Source of the DNA: Myxococcus stipitatus DSM 14675
GTDB taxonomy: Bacteria > Myxococcota > Myxococcia > Myxococcales > Myxococcaceae
Assembly: GCF_000331735.1 (NCBI RefSeq)
Contig: NC_020126.1
Span: 4,154,001-4,218,000 of the forward strand
Direction: 5' to 3'
Length of the DNA stretch: 64,000 nucleotides
Of this stretch, positions 40,576-49,357 are shown piece after piece; position 1 is the first letter of the stretch; the number at the start of each line of letters is the position of its first letter. A program made the position numbers and the translations under genes. The notes below the pieces were generated by a model. The model saw nothing but the letters and a program-made list of their open reading frames with translations. It had not been told where the DNA came from and made no database searches.

Positions 40576-43142
40576 AGATTTCTGTCCCCGAGTTGTCCCT
40601 GGTCCTGCTCGTCGGTCCCTCCGGAGCGGGAAAGTCCACCTTCGCGCGTGCGCACTTCCGGCCGACGGAGGTGGTCTCATCCGATGCGTGCCGGGGCCTG
40701 GTCTCCGATGACGAGAACAACCAGGAGGCGACGCGCGATGCGTTCGAGGTGCTGCGCTTCATCGCCGCGAAGCGACTGGCGCGGGGCCTCTTGACGGTCA
40801 TCGACGCGACGAACACCCAGGTGGAGGCGCGCAAGCCCCTGGTGGCGCTGGCGCGCGAGTTCCATGTGCTGCCCGTGGTCATCGTCCTCGATGTGCCGGA
40901 GGCGATGTGCCATGCGCGCAATCAGCAGCGACCCGAGCGCCAGTTCGGGGCACGCGTGGTGCGCCAACAGCTCCAGCAGCTCCGCCAGTCGCTGAGAGGC
41001 TTGGAGCGCGAGGGCTTCCGCCATGTCCACATCCTGAAGCCCGAGCAGCTCGAGGGCCTGGTCATCGAGCGCCAGCCGCTGTGGAACAACCGCAAGCAGG
41101 AGTCGGGCCCGTTCGACATCATCGGAGACATCCACGGCTGCCTGGACGAGCTGGTCCTCCTCCTGACGCGGCTGGGCTATCAGGTGTCGCGCCGGGAGGA
41201 TGGCACCGGAGGCTTCGAGGTGTGTCCTCCGGAGGGGCGCAAGGCGGTGTTCCTGGGCGACCTGGTGGACCGAGGCCCCGGCGTCGTGGGGGTGCTCAAG
41301 CTGGTGATGGGGATGGTGGAGGCGGGCACCGCGCTGTGTGTGCCCGGCAACCATGAGGTCAAGCTGATGCGCAAGCTGCGCGGCGCCGACGTCAAGGTGA
41401 GCCACGGCCTGGCGCAGTCGCTGGAGCAACTGGAGCGGGAGCCGCCGGAGTTCAGCACCCAGGTGACGAAGTTCATCGACGGGCTGGTGTCGCACTTCGT
41501 CCTGGACGGAGGGCGGCTCGTCGTCGCGCACGCGGGGCTCAAGGAATCCATGCAGGGGCGAGGCTCGGGGAAGGTCCGCGACTTCGCGCTCTACGGCGAG
41601 ACGACGGGCGAGACGGACGAGTATGGGCTGCCGGTGCGGCACGACTGGGCGTCGGAGTACCGGGGCAAGGCGATGGTGGTCTACGGGCACACGCCGGTGA
41701 TGGAGGCGGAGTGGCTCAACAACACGCTCTGCGTGGACACCGGCTGTGTGTACGGCGGCAAGCTGACGGCGCTGCGCTATCCGGAGCGGGAGCTCGTCGC
41801 CGTGCCCGCGGCCCGCATGTACTGCGAGCCCAAGAATCCGCTGGGGGGCAGCACGGCGGTGGCCGTGGCCGGGGAGCTGACCGCGCAGCAGCAGAACGAC
41901 GACGTGCTGGACCTGGCGGACGTCACGGGCAAGCGCATCGTCTCCACGCGGTGGATGAAGAACATCACCGTTCGCGAGGAGAACGCCACGGCGGCGCTGG
42001 AGGTCATGAGCCGCTTCGCGCTGCACCCGAAGTGGCTCATCTACCTGCCTCCGACGATGTCTCCGTCCGAGACGAGCGTACTGCCGGGATACCTGGAGCA
42101 CCCCACGGAGGCGTTCGGCTACTACCAGCGCGAGGGCGTGGAGCAGATCGTGTGCGAGGAGAAGCACATGGGCTCCCGCGCCGTCGTCGTCCTGTGCCGG
42201 GACGCGGACGTGGCCCGCCGCCGCTTCGGTCTCGTGGGAGACGAGCGAGGCGCCTGCTACACCCGCACCGGTCGGCGGTTCTTCCACGACGAAGCCCTGG
42301 AGCGCGCGTTCCTCGACCGGCTGGGCGCGGCGTTCGAGTCCTCGGGATTCTGGGACGAGCACCAGACGGACTGGGCTTGCCTGGACTGTGAGCTGATGCC
42401 CTGGTCGCTGAAGGCCCGGGAATTGGTGCGAGAGCAGTACGCGTCCGTGGGGGTGGCGGCACAGGCTTCCGTGGGGGACGTCCAGGCCGTGATGGCCCAG
42501 GCGGCGGCGCGAGGGCTGGATGTCTCCGCGTTCACGGACAGGCTTCGGGAGCGGGCGGACAGCGTGGCGCGGTATGTCTCGGCGTATCGCCGCTACTGCT
42601 GGCCCGTGAACTCGCTCGACGATGTGAAGCTCGCGCCCTTCCACCTGCTCGCGACGGAAGGCGCGGTGCACGTGGACAAGGACCATGTCTGGCACATGGA
42701 GGCGCTCGCGAAGGTGTGTCGCGCGGACCCGGCCTTCCTCGTGGCGACGTCCTATCGCGTGGTGTCGCTGAGCGACGCGGAGGCCGTGGCGGACGCGGTG
42801 CGCTGGTGGGAGGCGCTGACGTCGCGCGGGGGCGAGGGCATGGTGGTGAAGCCTCGTGCGTACGTGGTGCACGGGAAGAGGGGACTCCTCCAGCCGGCCA
42901 TCAAGTGCCGAGGACAGGACTACCTGCGCATCATCTACGGGCCCGAGTACACCGCGCCCCAACACCTGGAGCGGCTGCGCCAGCGTGGGGTGTCCACGAA
43001 GCGCTCACTCGCGTTGCGTGAGCTGTCGCTGGGCCTCGAGGCCCTGGAGCGCTTCGTGCGCAAGGAGCCCCTGCGCCGCGTCCACGAATGTGTCTTCGGC
43101 GTCCTCGCGCTGGAGAGCGAGCCGGTGGACCCGCGGCTCTAG
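40572..43142 (+). CDS. pnkp: Polynucleotide kinase-phosphatase-ligase Pnkp
   Basis: This 856-residue three-domain RNA-repair enzyme has an N-terminal 5'-OH polynucleotide kinase with the P-loop GPSGAGKST (15-23). A metallophosphoesterase (about 178-400) follows, with FDIIGDIHGC, GDLVDRGP and GNHE, which removes 2',3'-cyclic phosphate. The C-terminal adenylyltransferase/ligase has its nucleotidyl Lys531 in EEKHMGSRAV. All catalytic signatures are intact. Alone, Pnkp ligates poorly; the adjacent Hen1 activates its ligase domain. Together they heal and seal RNAs cut by anticodon nucleases. It overlaps hen1 by 4 bases. Length matches the family (about 850-870 residues). Confidence 0.95.
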   Translation: MKISVPELSLVLLVGPSGAGKSTFARAHFRPTEVVSSDACRGLVSDDENNQEATRDAFEVLRFIAAKRLARGLLTVIDATNTQVEARKPLVALAREFHVLPVVIVLDVPEAMCHARNQQRPERQFGARVVRQQLQQLRQSLRGLEREGFRHVHILKPEQLEGLVIERQPLWNNRKQESGPFDIIGDIHGCLDELVLLLTRLGYQVSRREDGTGGFEVCPPEGRKAVFLGDLVDRGPGVVGVLKLVMGMVEAGTALCVPGNHEVKLMRKLRGADVKVSHGLAQSLEQLEREPPEFSTQVTKFIDGLVSHFVLDGGRLVVAHAGLKESMQGRGSGKVRDFALYGETTGETDEYGLPVRHDWASEYRGKAMVVYGHTPVMEAEWLNNTLCVDTGCVYGGKLTALRYPERELVAVPAARMYCEPKNPLGGSTAVAVAGELTAQQQNDDVLDLADVTGKRIVSTRWMKNITVREENATAALEVMSRFALHPKWLIYLPPTMSPSETSVLPGYLEHPTEAFGYYQREGVEQIVCEEKHMGSRAVVVLCRDADVARRRFGLVGDERGACYTRTGRRFFHDEALERAFLDRLGAAFESSGFWDEHQTDWACLDCELMPWSLKARELVREQYASVGVAAQASVGDVQAVMAQAAARGLDVSAFTDRLRERADSVARYVSAYRRYCWPVNSLDDVKLAPFHLLATEGAVHVDKDHVWHMEALAKVCRADPAFLVATSYRVVSLSDAEAVADAVRWWEALTSRGGEGMVVKPRAYVVHGKRGLLQPAIKCRGQDYLRIIYGPEYTAPQHLERLRQRGVSTKRSLALRELSLGLEALERFVRKEPLRRVHECVFGVLALESEPVDPRL

Positions 43143-43149
43143 CTGGAGG

Positions 43150-43566
43150 TCAGTGCAGGCCCGGCGCTGGCTCCGAAGGTCTCTCCGGCCGCCGCGCCGA
43201 CGCCGCGCGCTGCGCGTACTGGCCCATGCCCTCGAAGTCCACGCAGACGCAGGGCTCGTTGCCGACGACCCACGCGTCATGGCCGGGCGGAATGATGGCG
43301 ACATCCCCAGCGCCCATCTCCTGCTGGGTGCCGTCATCCATCCGCACCACCATCCGCCCGCTGACGACGTAGCAGGAGTGGGCGGCCTGGCAGCTGTCCG
43401 TGCCGGCGATGGGCTTGACGTCTTGAGACCAGCGCCAGCCGGGCTCGAAGACGGCCATGCCCACGGTGTGGTCCCCCTCGAACTGGAGGATGTCCGCGTG
43501 CCCGTGCCCGGCGAAGGGCCGACGCTCGTCGGGTGTGGAGAATTTCTTGATGGTGAGCTCGCTCAT
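43150..43566 (-). CDS. Cupin-domain protein
   Basis: This 138-residue single cupin has a first cupin-like motif around AAHSCYVVSGRMVVRMDDGT and a second at GDVAIIPPGHDAWVVGNEP, where the His of PPGHD is a typical metal ligand. The first motif is degenerate, with fewer His than a full metal site. It is cytoplasmic. The ATG at 43566 is used because the preceding 9 codons are non-conserved-looking. It lies 7 bases from the end of Pnkp, converging, so it is not part of the repair operon. Function unknown; small cupins include isomerases, dioxygenases and sensors. Confidence 0.78.
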   Translation of the reverse strand: MSELTIKKFSTPDERRPFAGHGHADILQFEGDHTVGMAVFEPGWRWSQDVKPIAGTDSCQAAHSCYVVSGRMVVRMDDGTQQEMGAGDVAIIPPGHDAWVVGNEPCVCVDFEGMGQYAQRAASARRPERPSEPAPGLH

Positions 43567-43632
43567 GATGCTTCCCTCTCCCTGGCTATCCACCAGAAAC
43601 CTAGGGATGCTCGTGGCGAGCGTCAGTCCTCG

Positions 43633-44013
43633 TCAGGTCATCAGCTCCAGCGGCGCGGAGAGGCCCGCCTCGAACCCAGGCTCCTGCCTCAGCTGCTCCA
43701 GCACTCCTCGCGTGCAGTGCAGGGTGACCAGGGGAAACAGCCCCGGCTCGCTCACCCACCGCACCGCGCCCATCAGCTCGCGCGCCTGCAGGAAGCCCAG
43801 CACGGAGTCGCGAAACCGCTGGCTCTCTTCCCCCGCCTGACGCAGGACCGCCGTCCGGCTCACCGGTGATGAGGCCGCACGCTTGCCCCCCTGGCGTGCG
43901 CTCTTCCGGGGAGCGGGGCGCTCTTCCCGGGGCATGACGATGGCTTCAATCCACATCGCGTCGCCCTCCTCGAGGTCTCTCGATTCCAGGTCTGCTTGAA
44001 GATTATCGGACAT
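43633..44013 (-). CDS. Hypothetical protein
   Basis: I do not recognise this 126-residue protein. The first half is charged and Arg/Lys-rich (PREERPAPRKSARQGGKRAA), which could bind nucleic acid or be disordered. The second half (about 65-126) has helix and strand propensity, with FRDSVLGFLQARELMGAVRW. No signal peptide or membrane segment is seen. It is divergent from the AI-2E-family transporter gene and 66 bases upstream of the cupin gene on the same strand, with which it may share an operon. Codon use resembles neighbours, so it is probably real. Confidence 0.5.
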   Translation of the reverse strand: MSDNLQADLESRDLEEGDAMWIEAIVMPREERPAPRKSARQGGKRAASSPVSRTAVLRQAGEESQRFRDSVLGFLQARELMGAVRWVSEPGLFPLVTLHCTRGVLEQLRQEPGFEAGLSAPLELMT

Positions 44014-44109
44014 GGCCCGGCCCCAGTTGTGTCCCGCCCTCGTCGCACCGAAGGGTGGGGCGCCAATGCCTCTGTTTCATGGGTTGGAATGCATTCGTCG
44101 CCACCCACC

Positions 44110-44159
44110 TCGTGGAGTCAGCGAAGGGAAGAAAGCCCGTCCGCCTGCTCACTCCACGA
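44110..44159. promoter_or_regulatory. Long-spaced inverted repeat before the AI-2E-family transporter gene
   Basis: TCGTGGAGT (44110-44118) and ACTCCACGA (44151-44159) are perfect 9-base inverted arms with a 32-base spacer, in the 195-base gap between divergent genes and 50 bases before the transporter start. It could form an mRNA leader stem or mark paired operator half-sites. Confidence 0.3.
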
Positions 44160-44208
44160 CGCGCCGGGCTCGAACTCGAAGCGGCGAGTCACGCCCTACC
44201 TTGTCGGG

Positions 44209-45363
44209 ATGAAGGAATCGCCCCGGCAGCTCCCCGTCTACGTGCCAGCCCGCACGGTGTGGGCCGTGGGGCTGCAGGTGCTGTTGCTCGTGGTGTGCTG
44301 GCTCATCCTGCGCAGGCTCTATCCGCTGCTGACGCTGTTGGCCGTCGTGCTGTTGATGTCGCTCGCGCTCAACCCGCTGGTGCAGCGGCTGCAGCGCTGG
44401 GGTCTGCGGCGCGGGCTGGCCGTGGCGGTGGTGGCGCTGTTGCTTCTTGGATTGATGGGGCTGTTGGTGGGCACGCTCGTCCCCGCGCTCATCCAGCAGA
44501 TAGAGGGGCTGGTGCAGGCGACGCCGGGCCTCCTGGAGCGCTTCTCCCAGACGCGCTGGGCGCAGGAGATCAGCGAGCGGTATGGCGTGGACTTCCGCCC
44601 GGAGGCGCTGCTGCGCTTCGAGCCCATGGACCTGGCGGGTCGTGCCGTCACGGTGCTGTCATCCACCCTGGGACTGGTGGCGGCGGGCATCACCGCGGTG
44701 GCGCTCACGGTGTTCAGCCTCTTGTTCGGGCATGAACTCTACGAGGGCGCGCTCCAGTGGGTGCAGCCCGGCCGGCGTCACCACATCCGGGGCCTGGTGG
44801 ACCGGATGCGCGCCGCGGTGAGCAGCTACATCGCGGGCACCTTCCTGGTGATGACCTTCGGCGGAACGGTGGCCGCCGTCGTCGCGCTCATCCAGGGCGT
44901 GCCCTTCTTCCTCGCGCTGGGGCTGGCGGTGATGGTGCTGGGCGTCATCCCCACCATCGGCAGCGTCATCAGCGCCGTGCTGGTGAGCCTCACCACGCTG
45001 GCCACCGTGGGGCTGCGCGCCGCCGTCATCGCGCTGGTCATCTTCGTGGTGTACCAGCAGATTGAAGCGAACCTGCTGGGCCCCATCGTCCAGCGGCGGG
45101 TCATCCGGATGAACCCGCTGATGGTCTCCATCGTGGTGCTCGCGGGCGGCATGCTCGCGGGGCTGATGGGCGCGGTCATCGCCGTGCCGCTGGCCGCCGC
45201 GGCCAAGGTGCTGCTCCAGGAGGTCCTCCGCGAGCGTCACCTGCGCTGGCGGCGCGCGCACCGCCGCGAGCATGCGCGAAGGCAGGTGGGCAAGGGCGCG
45301 GTGGAGGAGGGGCTGCTGCTGGCGGGCCCCGTGGACGATGCGCCCCACGACACGCCCCATTGA
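44209..45363 (+). CDS. AI-2E-family (TqsA/PerM-like) membrane transporter
   Basis: This 384-residue integral membrane protein of the AI-2E/UPF0118 family has about eight hydrophobic segments, an N-terminal pair (LQVLLLVVCWLILRRL and LLTLLAVVLLMSLALNPL) and a C-terminal set including LALGLAVMVLGVIPTIGSVI and MLAGLMGAVIAVPLAAAAKV. The family signature LGLAVMVLGVIPTIGS and a cytoplasmic loop between TM3 and TM4 are visible. The Arg/His-rich C-terminal tail (about 345-384) is an extension. Members export small molecules or act as Na+/H+ antiporters; quorum-signal export is not implied by the name. The ATG at 44209 is preferred to the long upstream frame, which is intergenic. Confidence 0.88.
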   Translation: MKESPRQLPVYVPARTVWAVGLQVLLLVVCWLILRRLYPLLTLLAVVLLMSLALNPLVQRLQRWGLRRGLAVAVVALLLLGLMGLLVGTLVPALIQQIEGLVQATPGLLERFSQTRWAQEISERYGVDFRPEALLRFEPMDLAGRAVTVLSSTLGLVAAGITAVALTVFSLLFGHELYEGALQWVQPGRRHHIRGLVDRMRAAVSSYIAGTFLVMTFGGTVAAVVALIQGVPFFLALGLAVMVLGVIPTIGSVISAVLVSLTTLATVGLRAAVIALVIFVVYQQIEANLLGPIVQRRVIRMNPLMVSIVVLAGGMLAGLMGAVIAVPLAAAAKVLLQEVLRERHLRWRRAHRREHARRQVGKGAVEEGLLLAGPVDDAPHDTPH

Positions 45364-45382
45364 GGCGCCACTCCTCGCGCGC

Positions 45383-45409
45383 GGGGCCCCTGAACGCAAC
45401 GAGGGCCCC
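45383..45409. terminator. Possible bidirectional terminator between the transporter and M36 protease genes
   Basis: GGGGCCC (45383-45389) and GGGCCCC (45403-45409) form a perfect 7-base stem with a 13-base loop in the 138-base gap between converging genes. The position suits shared termination in both directions. No T run is present, as with the other hairpins in this window. Confidence 0.45.
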
Positions 45410-45501
45410 CGGCGTGTGGACCGGGAGCCCTCGAGACTTCAGCTCAACGCGACGTCACCACTCCTGCCCGCCTCGGATGCGCGGGAAGGAGCGGGGGGAC
45501 G

Positions 45502-48500
45502 TCAGCGGCTCGCGGGGGCCGTGCGGCCCTGCGCGGTGGTGGACTTGCCCGAGCCCTTGCCGGCGACGGCCGCGCCGACCGTGAACACCATGTCGTCGCG
45601 GTCGTTGTAGCTGCCGGAGGTGCAGGAGCTCGCCGTGCCGCCGTAGCGGAACTGCGGGCGGATGGCGTGCGTGCCAGCCGTGGCGGCCAGGTTGAACGTG
45701 TGCGTGAAGGTCCGCGCCACGCCGCCCGTGGTGCAGGCCTGGTTCGTGGTCAGCGCGGTCCACGCGGGCGTGGCCGCGTTGCTGGTGTAGTAGAGGTCGA
45801 AGGCATCCGTCGTGCCCCAGCACCACACGGTGACTTCCACCGTCACCTGCTTGCCCGCGGCGAACGGGCCCTGGTCCACGGTCTTGATGACCACGCGGTC
45901 AATGCTCTCGTCCGAGTGGTACGTGCCGGAGACGCCATCCGCGCAGGAGTCGTTGATGGTGTTGGGCTGGTTGGGCTCGGCGCCGCCGGAGAGCGTGCCG
46001 CGGCCGTTGACCATCGTCGGACCGGTGTCGCAGCCGCAGACGTTGCCGCAGGTCGGGACCTGGCGGGCGGTGTCCCACGTCGCCTGGACCGGGCTGCAGA
46101 CCGTGGTGGTGGTGAAGCTGCGCGCGGTGCTGTTGGGGCCCTCGCTGCAGATGTCGGCCGCGCGAGCGCGCCAGTAGTACGGCGTGGCGCTGTTCAGGGC
46201 CGGCGACACCGTCCAGGCGCTGGTGGTCAGCGCGTTGTTGGAGCGCACGATGTTGGTGAAGGCCGCGTCGGTGGCGACCTCGACGACGTAGCGAGCGGCG
46301 CTCGGCACGTCGGACCAGTCGAGCGAAGCCGACGTCGCGATGCCCGTGGCGCCGTCCGCCGGAGTGGACAGCGTGGGAGCCGCCAGCGTCACGCAGCCGC
46401 GCGTGGTGAAGCTGAACGCGGAGGAGTAGCTGCCCGTGCCACCGCACGAGTTACCCGCGCGCACGCGCCAGTAGTACGTGGCGTTGACGTTCAGCGCCGG
46501 GGACACCGTCCAGTTGCTGGTGGTCAGCGAGTTGGCCGTGGCCACCACGTTGGTGAAGGCCGCGTCCGTGGCCACCTGCACCTCGTACGTGGAGGCACCG
46601 GAGACATCCGCCCAGTCGAGCGCCGTGGCGAGCTCCGCGCCCACCGCGCCGTTGGCCGGCGTGGTCAGCGACGCGACGCCCGGAGGCGTGCACGCGGGCT
46701 TCGCGCACGAGCAGGTGCTCGCCGCGCCGTAGCACGCGTTCGAGGACGCCGGGACGATGGAGTAGCAGTACTCGCGGTTGTTGGCGACCTCGGTGTCCGT
46801 GTAGGTGGTGCCCGTGACAGTGGCGATCTTCGCCTTGCCGAAGTCACAGCCCATGCCTTCCGTGCGCATCACCCAGTACTGGTTGGCGCCCGCCGAGGCC
46901 GTCCAGTTGAGGGCCACCTGGCCATCACCCGGGGTCGCGGTGTGCGTCGGCGCCGCCGTGGGGCCGGCGGAACAGCCGGAGTTCACGGGCGGGGTGGTGT
47001 TACATGCGATGTTGTGGCGGTTGAACGAGGCGTGGATGGCCGTCATGTGCGGCGTGCCGTCACCCAGGTTGCCGTTGTCGTCGTCCGCGGCCAGCCAGCT
47101 CATGTAGCCGTTGGTGGCGCCGCAGCCGTCGGACGTGCCGCCCGAGCAGTTGCAGGAGTGCCACGCACCGATGTTGCCGCTGCCCTGGTAGAAGACCTTG
47201 TTGCCGACGATGTACGCCGTGTTGGAGTCGTAGTTGAACGGCGCGGCGGTCAGGTCACGGGTGACCAGGTCCCACGCGGCCTGGCGGGCGGGGGAGGCGG
47301 CGCAGTGCACCTGCTTGCTGCAGGGGCCGGAGCCGCTGCCGCACATCGTGCACGTGAAGTTCTGCGGGGTGGCCGGGGGAGCGGCCGTGGCGGACGGCAT
47401 GCTGGGCGTCTTGTACGTCGCCTTGCCGTAGTCCGCGTCGCGAACACCCGAGCAGCGGGTGTTGCACCACGAGTAGCCGGAGACCTGCGACTCCTGCTGG
47501 TTGGCGCCCGTGCCGTCCGGCGTGGTGCCGCAGCCCAGGCTGTTGGTGGCGTCGAAGAAGCCGTAGCCGACGCAGGAGGTCTGCAGGCGGTAGATGGCGG
47601 CGATGTCCGCGTAGCCCTCGGAGGAGTTGGACAGCGTGCCGTTGGTGTCGAAGTCATCCAGGCCGTGACCCCACTCGTGGTCGAACACGGCGCCAATCTC
47701 ACCCGTGTTCCGGCAGCCGCCGCCCGTCCGGTAGAAGTTGACGGAGGTGCCGTTCCAGAAGGCGTTGCAGGTGCTCTGGATGTTGACGTTGGAGAGCAGC
47801 TGGCTCTGCAGCCAGGTGTTGTTCGGCAGGTAGCCGCGGGCCTGCTCGGCCAGCTTGTTCAGCTCGTAGAAGCTGGAGCGCGAGGCGGGGGTGTTGCCCG
47901 CGGAGCCGATCGACGTGCAGTCGTGGGTGTTGTTCACGCCGCCCAGGTCGATGTTGCCCGTGGTGGAGCTGTTGCTGACGGCGCCGCAGCCATCGCTCAC
48001 GCGGACGTACTTGCCGGAGAGCGTGGTGGTGGCCGTGCCGGTGCTGAAGTTGAACACGCCCGCGCCGTCCGTGAAGTTGTTCGGGGCGGCGAGGCCGGTG
48101 TTGGCCCAGGGCATGGGCGAGTTGGGCTTCATCGTGCCGCACACGGTGTTGTCCACGCACGTGCCGATGTTGGTGGACGGGTAGATGCCGCCCGAGATCT
48201 GCGCATCGAAGTAGTGGTTGTCGTCCTCGATGGCGAGCGTCTCACCGGAGCTCGCGTCGACCGTGAGCTTCCAGCGCTCCTGGCCGACGGGGTCCTGGAT
48301 GCCGTAGGTGTACGCCAGCACGTGCGAGTAGCCCGTGCCCACGGCGCCGGCGAAGGACTCACCCTCCGGAGCGGTGGGGACCAGCTCCAGCGACGGCTGC
48401 TGCCAGAGCTGCTGCGGGTTGGGGCTCAGCCCCACGAAGCCGTTGCCGGCGGACAGGGCGTCCATCGGCGAGAGGCCGGCGCGGGTGTCGATGGCCACGT

Positions 48501-49098
48501 TGGACCACGACTCGGTGCCGATGAGGATGAGGTTGCCGTGGCTGATGACCGCCGCGATGCGCGCGTGGCGCACCGGGATGCCATTGACCTGCTGCGGGAT
48601 GTGGACGTGCCAGAGCTGGTCGGTGACCTTCGTCACGCGGGGCGAGCCCATCTGCATCACATCCACGTTGAACGCCTTGGCGTTGTCCGCGACGAACTTG
48701 AGGACGAGGTCGCCGATGACGCTCTCGTCCACGTTCGCCACCGAGCGGCCAATGGACTCACGGACGCCGTCCAGGGACACCTGGTTGCGGAAGCCGTCGC
48801 CCGGGATGAGGGGGTAGGGACCCTCGACGCCGGACGGGGTTCCGGTGCGGGGGTCGATGTGGACGCGGAAGTCCTTCCCGTTGCGGGCGAAGAACTCATC
48901 CCATCCGTCCGCCGCCCCGGGAGCCATGGTGCGTACGGCCTGGTCCAGGGGGGTGTTCTGGATGGGAAGGTAGAACTCCGGCTTGAAGAACGCCTTGTCT
49001 GCGATGGCGCTCTGGCCCTTTGCGGGCTGTTGGACGGCCCATGACGGTGCTGACAGGAGCAAGGCACAACATGCTGCAAACACCTTGGTGTGGCGCAT
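45502..49098 (-). CDS. Secreted M36 (fungalysin-type) metalloprotease with Fn3-like repeats
   Basis: This 1198-residue exported protease starts with a signal peptide (MRHTKVFAACCALLLSAPSWA). A propeptide (about 22-300) follows, including FTP-like segments, then an M36 catalytic domain with HEWGH at 474-478 (zinc His474 and His478, catalytic Glu475) and third ligand Glu494 in NSSEGYADI. The catalytic domain is Cys-rich. After about residue 720 come an Fn3-like domain and two related repeats beginning LTTPANGAVG and LSTPADGATG, each with LDWxDVxxAxxYxVxVATDAAF, that look like tandem duplicates. A C-terminal beta-sandwich-like domain ends the protein. The ATG at 49098 has a GAGGAGA ribosome-binding site 5 bases upstream. 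It is likely a major extracellular protease for predation or nutrient release. Confidence 0.92.
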   Translation of the reverse strand: MRHTKVFAACCALLLSAPSWAVQQPAKGQSAIADKAFFKPEFYLPIQNTPLDQAVRTMAPGAADGWDEFFARNGKDFRVHIDPRTGTPSGVEGPYPLIPGDGFRNQVSLDGVRESIGRSVANVDESVIGDLVLKFVADNAKAFNVDVMQMGSPRVTKVTDQLWHVHIPQQVNGIPVRHARIAAVISHGNLILIGTESWSNVAIDTRAGLSPMDALSAGNGFVGLSPNPQQLWQQPSLELVPTAPEGESFAGAVGTGYSHVLAYTYGIQDPVGQERWKLTVDASSGETLAIEDDNHYFDAQISGGIYPSTNIGTCVDNTVCGTMKPNSPMPWANTGLAAPNNFTDGAGVFNFSTGTATTTLSGKYVRVSDGCGAVSNSSTTGNIDLGGVNNTHDCTSIGSAGNTPASRSSFYELNKLAEQARGYLPNNTWLQSQLLSNVNIQSTCNAFWNGTSVNFYRTGGGCRNTGEIGAVFDHEWGHGLDDFDTNGTLSNSSEGYADIAAIYRLQTSCVGYGFFDATNSLGCGTTPDGTGANQQESQVSGYSWCNTRCSGVRDADYGKATYKTPSMPSATAAPPATPQNFTCTMCGSGSGPCSKQVHCAASPARQAAWDLVTRDLTAAPFNYDSNTAYIVGNKVFYQGSGNIGAWHSCNCSGGTSDGCGATNGYMSWLAADDDNGNLGDGTPHMTAIHASFNRHNIACNTTPPVNSGCSAGPTAAPTHTATPGDGQVALNWTASAGANQYWVMRTEGMGCDFGKAKIATVTGTTYTDTEVANNREYCYSIVPASSNACYGAASTCSCAKPACTPPGVASLTTPANGAVGAELATALDWADVSGASTYEVQVATDAAFTNVVATANSLTTSNWTVSPALNVNATYYWRVRAGNSCGGTGSYSSAFSFTTRGCVTLAAPTLSTPADGATGIATSASLDWSDVPSAARYVVEVATDAAFTNIVRSNNALTTSAWTVSPALNSATPYYWRARAADICSEGPNSTARSFTTTTVCSPVQATWDTARQVPTCGNVCGCDTGPTMVNGRGTLSGGAEPNQPNTINDSCADGVSGTYHSDESIDRVVIKTVDQGPFAAGKQVTVEVTVWCWGTTDAFDLYYTSNAATPAWTALTTNQACTTGGVARTFTHTFNLAATAGTHAIRPQFRYGGTASSCTSGSYNDRDDMVFTVGAAVAGKGSGKSTTAQGRTAPASR

Positions 49099-49357
49099 GC
49101 GTTTCTCCTCTAGGGGGGTCCCGAGGGACGGACCCGAGGTGGCTCCGGAGCGGAGCCCGCAGACGCTTACTGGTGCCCCGCAGAAAAATGAATATGCCCT
49201 ATTCCCGGCTAGTCGCTTGAACCACAAATTCTAAGAAAAACGCGTGCGGGGAGTGTTCACTGCTTAACTTTGACGCATACGGCAAGTGAATCCAGTCATG
49301 CGCGGAGCGCGCAAGTAGGCCAAATTCATTGGAAATTTCCGGATGGGGTGTTGCGGG
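49099..49357. other. AT-rich upstream region of the M36 protease gene
   Basis: These 259 bases between the protease start and the end of the glycosyltransferase gene contain the AT-richest stretch of the window (about 49185-49350, with AAAAATGAATATG and AAATTCATTGGAAATTT). No gene is visible. It is the probable promoter and control region of the protease; I could not place a convincing -35/-10 pair. Confidence 0.5.

Noticed and set aside
44014-44208. A tRNA-like T-arm (GGGCTCGAACTC) in the gap before the AI-2E-family transporter gene
   Set aside because: No matching acceptor, D-arm or anticodon stem could be folded around it.
45667-49044. A 1125-residue plus-strand open frame opposite the M36 protease
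   Set aside because: Arg/Val/Gly-rich shadow sequence; the minus strand has a signal peptide, HEWGH zinc motif and Fn3-like repeats.
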